Assembly: GCA_023379345.1 (NCBI GenBank)
Contig: JAMCUV010000010.1
Span: 1 to 6,964 of the forward strand
Direction of reading: 5' to 3'
DNA from: Thermoplasmatota archaeon
Lineage (GTDB): Archaea; Thermoplasmatota; Thermoplasmata; Thermoplasmatales; Thermoplasmataceae
Length of the DNA stretch: 6,964 bases
In this document: positions 1-5,163 of the stretch, one piece after another
Layout of the letters: every line of letters begins with the position of its first letter
Numbering within the stretch: the first letter of the stretch is position 1
Notes under the pieces: generated by a model
What the model was told of the DNA's origin: nothing
The model's input: the letters and a program-made list of their open reading frames with translations, nothing else
Databases searched by the model: none
Made by a program: the position numbers and the translations under genes

Positions 1-110
1 CATCAAGATTTGCCATACTTATTGGGACGTTCGCAGCCATATTCATTCTTGGAGTAGTTCCAAACCTGATCTATGGCATACTAGTATCCTATGTTGGAGG
101 AATAATCTAA
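1..110 (+). CDS. nuoM: C-terminal end of NuoM-like complex I antiporter subunit (partial)
   Basis: The frame with codons starting at position 3 is open from the window edge to the TAA at 108-110 and encodes 35 residues. They are almost all hydrophobic (ending ...SYVGGII), so this is the last transmembrane helix of a membrane protein. The stop shares one base with the ATG of nuoN (TAATG), which implies translational coupling. Assignment as NuoM rests mainly on the usual L-M-N order of these subunits in complex I operons; NuoL cannot be excluded from such a short tail. The 5' part lies outside the window. Confidence 0.7.
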   Translation, partial: SRFAILIGTFAAIFILGVVPNLIYGILVSYVGGII

Positions 111-1558
111 TGACAGCTGCAATAATTTCACTGAGTGGAGCACAGGCTCTTGTAACATTCACGCCTGAGATATTCCTTGGGCTTGTGGGCTTCATAATCC
201 TTGCCCTTGGGACCTTCAGAATCGATAAGCGTATAATCTCATGGATCTCCTTCGGAGCCCTGGGAATATCCGCAATCATGGTATTTTTCCTTTCACCTGT
301 GGGAAAATCACTCTTTCAAAGCGCTTTTCAGTACTCAGACTTCGGCATATACTTCGCCATAGTAATGCTGCTTTCCGGAATGCTCATTTCATATCCGGCA
401 ACAAGGTCAATTAAATCAAAGAGTGAAGTATTCTACGCAACCCTGCTCTTTGTTTCAGTTGGCATGATATTTGCTGCGTTTAGCTATAACATAATCACGC
501 TTTTCGTGGCATTCGAATCAGTCAGTATAGGAACGTATGTGCTGGCAAGCTTTGGCAAATCCAGGCGTAACCTGGAGGGCACAATCAAGTACTTCTTTAC
601 CGGAACAATCGCAACTGCATTCATACTTTTCGGTGCTTCATTCTTCTTCCTCCAGACCGGAACATTTAATCTCCAGGTACTGAAATCAGCTTCACCTTCG
701 CCGGAACTCCTCATTTCACTTGTGTTCCTCATAATCGGGTTCGGCTTCAAGCTGGCAATATTCCCCATGCACCAGTGGGCACTTGATGCCTATGATGGCA
801 CAGAGAACTCCATCTCTGCGTATCTTGCTGCTGGAAGCAAGGTCCTGGCTTTTCTGGTAATACTGAAGATTTTCCTTGTGGGTTTCTCCTCGGATTTCAG
901 GGACGTTTCATATCTCTTCATCATACTTTCCATACTGACAATGACATACGGCAACGTTGCAGCCCTCTCACAGAACAACCTGAAAAGGCTCCTGGCATAT
1001 TCCAGCATAGCGCAGGCAGGGTATCTGATACTTGTGCTTGCAGTGGTGGGCTTTGTAGGAAACACAAATTCTGCAGTTGTTGATGTGGCAGTTGCGGCAG
1101 GGATGTTCTATGCTCTAGTTTACGTGTTCATGAAGGGTGGAGCTTTCATAACACTGAATCTGATCAAGAAAGACAATGTAATGATCAGCGACGTTTCTGG
1201 CCTGGCCAAGAAATCACCTGCAACTGCTGTGAGTTTCGCAGTGATGCTCCTTGCACTGGCAGGAGTCCCAATAACTGGAGGGTTCTTTGCCAAGTATCTC
1301 CTTTTCCTGTCACTCATAGAGGGAAATCTCTGGTGGCTTGCCATAATCGCCATACTGAACAGCGCAATTTCTGTTTTCTATTATTTCAGGATCATTCTGT
1401 ATATGTTTGGGAAGGATCCCATTCCCGGAGAGTCATTTGATATGTCGACTTCAACCAGGGTGCCCATATACGCTTCTGCATTCATAACGGTGGCTCTTTC
1501 AGTGGTTGTCATCTGGTGGCCCTCCCTCATAAGCATGGCAAACGGATTGTTCGGGTGA
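110..1558 (+). CDS. nuoN: NADH dehydrogenase-like complex I subunit N (NuoN), antiporter-type proton channel
   Basis: This 482-aa polytopic membrane protein is of usual NuoN length, with about 14 predicted helices. It belongs to the proton-translocating Mrp-antiporter-like subunits of the complex I membrane arm. Recognisable channel residues are Glu136 (FVAFE), Lys214 (GFGFK, followed by the HQW segment), Lys244 (AGSK) and Lys395 (GFFAK, followed by LWWL and YYFRI). They correspond to the helix-5 glutamate and to the lysines 217, 247 and 395 of the E. coli protein as I remember it. The ATG at 110 overlaps the upstream stop and has GGAGG at 96-100, nine bases ahead, which supports this start. 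It is co-transcribed with nuoM upstream and two small genes downstream. In Thermoplasmata the complex is known to lack the NuoEFG NADH-input module, so the electron donor is probably not NADH; that part is family knowledge, not seen here. Confidence 0.93.
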   Translation: MTAAIISLSGAQALVTFTPEIFLGLVGFIILALGTFRIDKRIISWISFGALGISAIMVFFLSPVGKSLFQSAFQYSDFGIYFAIVMLLSGMLISYPATRSIKSKSEVFYATLLFVSVGMIFAAFSYNIITLFVAFESVSIGTYVLASFGKSRRNLEGTIKYFFTGTIATAFILFGASFFFLQTGTFNLQVLKSASPSPELLISLVFLIIGFGFKLAIFPMHQWALDAYDGTENSISAYLAAGSKVLAFLVILKIFLVGFSSDFRDVSYLFIILSILTMTYGNVAALSQNNLKRLLAYSSIAQAGYLILVLAVVGFVGNTNSAVVDVAVAAGMFYALVYVFMKGGAFITLNLIKKDNVMISDVSGLAKKSPATAVSFAVMLLALAGVPITGGFFAKYLLFLSLIEGNLWWLAIIAILNSAISVFYYFRIILYMFGKDPIPGESFDMSTSTRVPIYASAFITVALSVVVIWWPSLISMANGLFG

Positions 1559-1559
1559 T
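1554..1559 (+). promoter_or_regulatory. Shine-Dalgarno GGTGAT overlapping the nuoN stop codon
   Basis: GGTGAT is a perfect match to the archaeal 16S rRNA 3' end (anti-SD ATCACC). It contains the TGA stop of nuoN (1556-1558) and lies four bases before the ATG at 1564. It fixes the start of the following small gene at 1564, rather than at the upstream in-frame TTG at 1516 inside nuoN, and suggests termination-reinitiation coupling. Confidence 0.75.
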
Positions 1560-1563
1560 TAAA

Positions 1564-1929
1564 ATGTCCATAGACAGCGATATGGAAATAATCAAGAGTG
1601 CAATAATATACGGAGATATCGGAGATGCGGAGAAGGTGATCCAGAGGCGCATAAGGAATCTCGGAATTATCCTGAAGCGGAGAAGCAGACCGGAACTGCA
1701 GGAATACCTGGAGTTTCTGAAAGCTCTTGACAGCCTCCTCAGATCCAAGATAACACTGGAGCAGTTCAAATCCATTAGCGGAGGAATCCATGGCCTTGAA
1801 AACCTTCTGGAAAGGCACACAGGTGAACATGGTTATCTGCCTTCGCTGTTCTACCTGCTGCAGCTTTCCATTGATCGGTACAATGTAAGGTATCCGGAAT
1901 TTGACATGAAGAGGTGCGATGATCTATGA
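1564..1929 (+). CDS. Small soluble protein of unknown function at the end of the nuo operon (121 aa)
   Basis: I do not recognise a family. The 121-aa product has no signal peptide or transmembrane segment and is predicted mostly helical and charged. A basic stretch (about 28-43, RRIRNLGIILKRRSR) is followed by a leucine-rich helical region (about 45-62), a short KITLEQF segment (62-68) and a histidine/glycine turn (HTGEHG, 85-90). It has a single cysteine (118). The ATG at 1564 is chosen because GGTGAT lies just upstream; a longer frame back to 1516 would overlap nuoN by 43 bp. It starts five bases after the nuoN stop and ends in a 4-bp ATGA overlap with the next gene, so it is certainly part of the nuo transcript. 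An accessory, assembly or regulatory role for the respiratory complex is inferred only from position. Confidence 0.8.
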   Translation: MSIDSDMEIIKSAIIYGDIGDAEKVIQRRIRNLGIILKRRSRPELQEYLEFLKALDSLLRSKITLEQFKSISGGIHGLENLLERHTGEHGYLPSLFYLLQLSIDRYNVRYPEFDMKRCDDL

Positions 1930-2180
1930 CTGCAAGGTTTGACGATTGCTTTTCCCACATTGAGGAGAACGAGGAGTCTGCAGCGGAATGCATCCACTGC
2001 CTTAAGAAGCACGGTGAACAGGTCATGTATGATCCAGTGCAGAAACGCCTGATCCTTGGAAGGGAGATTTACGACGACAGTTACTCCAGGGCTATGCAAA
2101 CACTCACAGATCTTCTGAAAATCACATCCCTGGAAGATTACCAGGCTATGGACAGGAAGTATAATCTCACAATGTACTGA
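1926..2180 (+). CDS. Small protein with CxxH/CxxC putative metal site, last gene of the nuo operon (84 aa)
   Basis: The product is 84 aa, soluble and without a membrane segment. The N-terminal third has Cys8-x2-His11 and, ten residues later, Cys22-x2-Cys25, with extra histidines at 24 and 29. This spacing could build a small zinc site or, less likely, bind another metal. The C-terminal half is helical and ends in a SLEDYQAMDRKY segment resembling short helix-turn-helix oligomerisation tails such as SHOCT. The ATG overlaps the stop of the preceding gene (ATGA), and GAGGTG lies at 1911-1916, nine bases ahead. It is the last gene on this strand before a new promoter. I know of no named family; a link to complex I is inferred from operon membership alone. 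Confidence 0.8.
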   Translation: MTARFDDCFSHIEENEESAAECIHCLKKHGEQVMYDPVQKRLILGREIYDDSYSRAMQTLTDLLKITSLEDYQAMDRKYNLTMY

Positions 2181-2206
2181 AGAAATTTCGCTACATGTGA
2201 GGTCAA

Positions 2207-2215
2207 TTTTTAAAT
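2207..2215 (+). promoter_or_regulatory. TATA-like promoter of the crotonase gene (leaderless type)
   Basis: TTTTTAAAT is centred about 26 bases before the ATG at 2238. This is the distance expected between a TATA box and the transcription start in archaea, so the mRNA should begin at or next to the ATG. No Shine-Dalgarno sequence lies before that ATG, in line with a leaderless message. The box is 27 bases past the stop of the last nuo-operon gene. Confidence 0.65.
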
Positions 2216-2237
2216 CAAGTCCTGCATATTTGCATTC

Positions 2238-2975
2238 ATGTCTCTGGAGAGAGTCCCACTTGTGAATTTGAAGAAGGAGGATGATCTCAATGTTGTCACA
2301 ATTTCAAACGGGGTGAACAACAGCCTCACCAACGAAGGACTCAGGGATATGCTGATGGCACTGACCGAGGCACTTTCAGGAAACAGCAATCCCATAATGA
2401 TCACAGGAAGTGGTGAAAGGGCATTTTCTGTTGGCTATTCAGCATCCTGCACCAAGATCTCCGATAAGATGCATCTGGAGGAAGCCTATTCACTTGGAAC
2501 TTCAATCGCAAGGATAATACTGAGGAATGATCGGCCTGTCATATCCGCCATAAACGGCTACGCTCTTGGCCTGGGGCTGGAGATCGCATTGTGTTCTGAT
2601 TTTATAATCAGCACCGGGAGATCGCACTTCGGAATGCCAGAAATTAAGTTCGGAATCCCTTCGCTCACGGGTTTTGTTCCTGAAATACCTGACAAGTATC
2701 CCGGGGGGCTCTTTGCCGCAGTTAAATCAGGAGCAATATTTGGAATCCAGGAGGCTCAGTCGTTCGGAATGATAACAGCAATCTTAGATTCCAGGAATTT
2801 CATCAGAGATGCAGAAAATTACTGCAGGAAGATGGAGACAAGGCTTGTGAGCATGCTTAAGCCAGCGGAGCGCGTAGGCCAGTACAGGCAGGCAATAGAT
2901 TCACTATTCTTCAGGATCTATTCACCCAGCTGCCTGACCATGACCGAATTAGAGCGCTTCCGTAACAGTATTTGA
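2238..2975 (+). CDS. Enoyl-CoA hydratase/isomerase (crotonase) family protein
   Basis: The 245-aa crotonase fold is slightly shorter than the usual 255-265. Signature blocks are ERAFSVGYS (60-68, first oxyanion-hole loop), INGYALGLGLEIALCSDF (about 105-122) and FGMPEIKFGIPS (131-142). Glu115 and Glu135 are 20 residues apart, like the two catalytic glutamates Glu144 and Glu164 of enoyl-CoA hydratase, so hydratase chemistry is possible. The usual central glycine of the GGG motif, which gives the second oxyanion NH, is Leu112, and the first-loop aspartate (AGxD) is Ser68, so the substrate may differ from the standard one. The cytosolic enzyme probably acts on acyl-CoA thioesters; the exact reaction cannot be fixed within this superfamily. 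It has its own leaderless-type promoter. Its 3' end overlaps that of tatC by 27 bp on the opposite strand. Confidence 0.88.
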   Translation: MSLERVPLVNLKKEDDLNVVTISNGVNNSLTNEGLRDMLMALTEALSGNSNPIMITGSGERAFSVGYSASCTKISDKMHLEEAYSLGTSIARIILRNDRPVISAINGYALGLGLEIALCSDFIISTGRSHFGMPEIKFGIPSLTGFVPEIPDKYPGGLFAAVKSGAIFGIQEAQSFGMITAILDSRNFIRDAENYCRKMETRLVSMLKPAERVGQYRQAIDSLFFRIYSPSCLTMTELERFRNSI

Positions 2976-3776
2976 TTCCTTCTGGCCGTATTTTTTCTGG
3001 TACCTCATGGCGAAATAGGCACCTGCAAAATACAGTGCAATCATGGGGAGTGACATCACCATCATTGTGAACCCAAGCACACCAGGGGAGAAGATCATTC
3101 CGAAAATCAGTGATCCAACGATTGCGTACCTCCAGTACTTGTACCAGGTTTCGGCCTGAACCATGCCTGATCTTGTAAGCCCATACATGAACACTGGAAT
3201 CTCAAACGCTACCCCAAAGCTCACCACATACAGAAGAAGGAAAGATACGAAGCTCATTACTCCCATGGTGGATTCGGCTCCAAGACCAATATTGAAATTG
3301 TGAAATATGGTGAAGAGTTCCGGAGCCACGAACCAGAGGCCCATGAATGCGCCTGCTGCAAATAGAAGGCTTGCTGGCACAGTTATGACTCTTATGAGTT
3401 CCTTCTCGCTCTTCTTAAGTGCAGGGCCGATGAACTTGCCTATCTGATATACGATATTGGGCATGGCGAATATGAGGGAAAGGAACAGCGCTGTGTATAT
3501 GTTTGCTGAGACCCCGTCTGTCGGCTTCAATACAAGCAGCTGGGTCCCGCTGGGTATTATGTGTGCTTCCAGAAGTTTCAGGAACTGGGCAGGAATATTA
3601 TGGTAAACATCGAACGTGATGAATGGGAATGACACACCAAATAGTGTCACCCTGGTTATGGAAAAAATCAGGAAGAATATGAAGAAGAATCCAAACACTT
3701 CAAGAATACGGACTAGGCGAAAACGCAACTCATCTATATTCTTAAAGATAATTGGCAGGAATTCTTCGTCTGTCAT
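2949..3776 (-). CDS. tatC: Twin-arginine translocase subunit TatC
   Basis: This 275-aa membrane protein has six predicted helices (about 24-42, 90-112, 128-152, 175-198, 214-230, 234-256). It is the signal-peptide receptor of the Tat pathway, which exports folded proteins. Diagnostic features are IDELRFRL (14-21; Glu16, Arg18), YQIGKFIGPALKKSE (110-124; Phe115 and Glu124 spaced like Phe94 and Glu103 of E. coli TatC) and GVAFEIP (188-194; Glu192, matching the helix-4 glutamate). The loop after helix 1 is longer than in E. coli. The TPPD motif of the last loop appears as SPGV (230-233), so its aspartate is missing. The ATG overlaps the tatA stop by 4 bp (ATGA) and has no Shine-Dalgarno sequence, so translation is probably coupled to tatA. 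Its last 27 bp overlap the end of the convergent crotonase gene. Confidence 0.95.
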   Translation of the reverse strand: MTDEEFLPIIFKNIDELRFRLVRILEVFGFFFIFFLIFSITRVTLFGVSFPFITFDVYHNIPAQFLKLLEAHIIPSGTQLLVLKPTDGVSANIYTALFLSLIFAMPNIVYQIGKFIGPALKKSEKELIRVITVPASLLFAAGAFMGLWFVAPELFTIFHNFNIGLGAESTMGVMSFVSFLLLYVVSFGVAFEIPVFMYGLTRSGMVQAETWYKYWRYAIVGSLIFGMIFSPGVLGFTMMVMSLPMIALYFAGAYFAMRYQKKYGQKESNTVTEAL

Positions 3777-4078
3777 TGATCATTGAGCTTCAGTTTCTCA
3801 GCGATTTCCTTTGTGAGCTGTTCGTGGGTCTTGTTTGCAGGATCGATTCCAAGGTTGCGTGCTATCTCGGTATAGTCTATGGCTTTGTTGGCATCAGCAG
3901 CTGCCGGCGCCGGATTCATGGCTTTCTTGATTTCATTCTCAAGCTCCATCTGCCCGCGCTTGAATTCGCCTGTCGCTTTTCCAAGGTTCCTGGCGAATTC
4001 CGGGATCTTCTTGGTGCTACCAAAAAGCAGGAGTATAACCGCCACAACGATCAACCACTCTATGGGTGAATCAAACAT
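3773..4078 (-). CDS. tatA: Twin-arginine translocase subunit TatA
   Basis: The 101-aa pore-forming TatA/TatE-type subunit partners TatC. One N-terminal membrane helix (about 7-20, IEWLIVVAVILLLFG) is followed by the hinge and amphipathic helix STKKIPEFARNLGKATGEFKRG (21-42), which has the FG-x-KK-P-E-F-A-R pattern of the family. An Ala/Pro linker (54-64) leads to a C-terminal segment, about 69-97 (YTEIARNLGI...KTHEQLTKEIAEKL), that looks like a small SAP-like helical module and is not part of minimal TatA. I chose the ATG at 4078 over the in-frame TTG at 4093, because MFDSPIEW is a typical TatA start and the TATA-like box at 4099-4106 lies about 25 bases before this ATG. It heads a tatA-tatC operon. 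Confidence 0.93.
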   Translation of the reverse strand: MFDSPIEWLIVVAVILLLFGSTKKIPEFARNLGKATGEFKRGQMELENEIKKAMNPAPAAADANKAIDYTEIARNLGIDPANKTHEQLTKEIAEKLKLNDQ

Positions 4079-4098
4079 ACAAATGTAATTCAACCTGC

Positions 4099-4106
4099 TT
4101 ATTTAA
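4099..4106 (-). promoter_or_regulatory. TATA-like promoter of tatA-tatC (leaderless type)
   Basis: Read on the minus strand this is TTAAATAA, preceded by the purine-rich AAAAGG as a possible BRE. Its centre is about 25 bases upstream of the ATG at 4078, so the transcript should start at that codon. A start at the TTG at 4093 would leave only about 10 bases from the box, which argues against it. Confidence 0.7.
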
Positions 4107-4146
4107 CCTTTTATGGAAGAAAGTGGGACAGGTGCGCAGGTAGTTC

Positions 4147-4470
4147 TCATTCAATGTCCAGCTGGACATCGTAGCCTATTTTCCTGAAGGAATCGGCATC
4201 TGCCTTTAGATTATGCGCGAGATCCTCTGGAATGGAAGCAAAGGACAATGACAGAACCCGTTTCGTGGAGTTAACAACCACAAACCCCACTGTCTTGTCC
4301 TCCGGCATGACCTCATCCGTTCTGGAGAATTCCTCAATGAACTCCTGCAGGCCTTCCTCCACATAATCACTGGAGAGCACATCTGCAAGGGCAAGAAGTG
4401 ATCGTCTGACATTTGAGAGATCAACACAAATTACTGCGGGGTGCCTGTCCCCGACGGTAATGTTGTACAT
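4147..4470 (-). CDS. Orphan protein of unknown function between prx and tatA (107 aa)
   Basis: I do not recognise this family. The 107-aa product is soluble, with no signal peptide or membrane helix. It alternates predicted strands (VICVDL 13-18, TVGFVVVNS 60-68, RVLSLSFASI 71-80) with helices (about 20-33, 38-50 and 81-97), suggesting a compact alpha/beta domain; it has one cysteine (15). The ATG at 4470 lies 19 bases after the peroxiredoxin stop on the same strand, so the two are probably co-transcribed. The frame stays open upstream to an ATG at 4581, but that would overlap the well-conserved end of the peroxiredoxin, so the short form is preferred; a TTG at 4485 is another option. There is no clear Shine-Dalgarno sequence. 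A role linked to peroxide stress is inferred only from position. Confidence 0.65.
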   Translation of the reverse strand: MYNITVGDRHPAVICVDLSNVRRSLLALADVLSSDYVEEGLQEFIEEFSRTDEVMPEDKTVGFVVVNSTKRVLSLSFASIPEDLAHNLKADADSFRKIGYDVQLDIE

Positions 4471-4489
4471 GGCACATAGAGTCAAAATA

Positions 4490-5104
4490 TCACGCTTTGA
4501 CTCTCTTAAGGTACCAGCGTTCTGCACCCTCTTCCTTTTCTCTCGCAAGAGCATCCTTGAGTGTGCTTGGAGCTGAGGCAATCCCCTCTTTGCCTGGTTC
4601 CCAGTTGGCAGGCGTGGCCAGTTTCTTGTCCCAGTTGAACTGAAGGGCTTTTATGACACGTATGATTTCTCTGATATTCCTTCCGGTTTCAGCAGGATAG
4701 TATATCATCCACCTTACAGTCTGGTTGGGATCTATTATGAAAACTCCCCTTACTGTTGTGCCCACCTTGGGGTCAAGCAGATTATACTGGGTTGCAACCT
4801 CTCTCTCAAGATCTGCAAGAACAGGGAACGGAACTTCAATCCCATACCTGTCCTTTATATCCTTGAGCCAGGCTATATGGGAATATATGCTGTCCACACT
4901 GAGCCCTATGAGTTCCACTCCAAGTTTCTTGAACTCGTCATAGGATTCTGAAAATGCCATGAATTCTGTTGTGCATACAGGCGTGAAGTCTGCAGGATGC
5001 GAGAAAAGCAATACCCATTTTCCCTTGAAATTTGATAGGGTTATTGGACCCTGCGTTGAGTTTACTGTGAAATCCGGTGCTTTCTGTCCTAATGTTACTG
5101 CCAT
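4490..5104 (-). CDS. Peroxiredoxin, Prx6-type, single cysteine
   Basis: This 204-aa thiol peroxidase reduces H2O2 and organic hydroperoxides in the cytosol. The active-site block is SHPADFTPVCTTE (35-47), with Pro37, Thr41 and peroxidatic Cys44. Arg119 (TVRGVFIIDP) and the YPAETGRN motif (136-143) are also in place, as is the Prx6 C-terminal arm (TPANWEPG, 164-171). Cys44 is the only cysteine in the protein. The C-terminal cysteine pair known from archaeal relatives such as the Aeropyrum pernix enzyme is absent, and the chain ends ...RWYLKRVKA. It should therefore act as a 1-Cys enzyme that needs an outside reductant. The start is fixed by GGTGAT six bases upstream and by a TATA box. The 107-aa orphan gene follows after 19 bp. 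Confidence 0.95.
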   Translation of the reverse strand: MAVTLGQKAPDFTVNSTQGPITLSNFKGKWVLLFSHPADFTPVCTTEFMAFSESYDEFKKLGVELIGLSVDSIYSHIAWLKDIKDRYGIEVPFPVLADLEREVATQYNLLDPKVGTTVRGVFIIDPNQTVRWMIYYPAETGRNIREIIRVIKALQFNWDKKLATPANWEPGKEGIASAPSTLKDALAREKEEGAERWYLKRVKA

Positions 5105-5110
5105 TTTTTT

Positions 5111-5116
5111 ATCACC
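5111..5116 (-). promoter_or_regulatory. Shine-Dalgarno GGTGAT of the peroxiredoxin gene
   Basis: Read on the minus strand, GGTGAT is followed by six A residues and then the ATG at 5104. The match to the archaeal anti-SD is perfect and the spacing good. Unlike its neighbours hemB and tatA, this gene therefore appears to have a leader, though a very short one. Confidence 0.7.
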
Positions 5117-5135
5117 AAATAGTTATTGTTTTTTG

Positions 5136-5146
5136 ATATATTAAAT
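5136..5146 (-). promoter_or_regulatory. TATA box of the peroxiredoxin gene
   Basis: On the minus strand the sequence is ATTTAATATAT, the strongest TATA-like element in the window. With the usual spacing of about 25 bases, transcription would start near 5114-5117, right at the Shine-Dalgarno sequence, giving a leader of only 10-14 bases. It sits in the 59-bp gap between the hemB stop and the prx start, so prx has its own promoter despite following hemB on the same strand. Confidence 0.65.
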
Positions 5147-5163
5147 CGGCGACTGGTGCAATC

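Noticed and set aside
1516..1563. Upstream extension of the 121-aa nuo-operon gene into nuoN
   Set aside because: It starts with TTG, encodes a basic shadow of the nuoN tail and ignores the perfect GGTGAT site four bases before the ATG at 1564.
3752..4069. Long + strand open frame antisense to tatA and the start of tatC
   Set aside because: The opposite strand encodes clear TatA and TatC motifs; the antisense product is Cys/Arg-rich with no start signals, typical of a shadow frame.
4079..4093. TatA start at the in-frame TTG at 4093
   Set aside because: It adds five residues before the typical MFDSPIEW start and would lie only about 10 bases from the TATA-like box; the ATG at 4078 has the right distance.
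4471..4581. Longer version of the 107-aa orphan starting at ATG 4581
   Set aside because: The extra 37 codons run across the conserved C-terminal end of the peroxiredoxin in another frame and are rich in Arg/Lys as shadow frames often are; the ATG at 4470 gives a clean 19-bp spacing.
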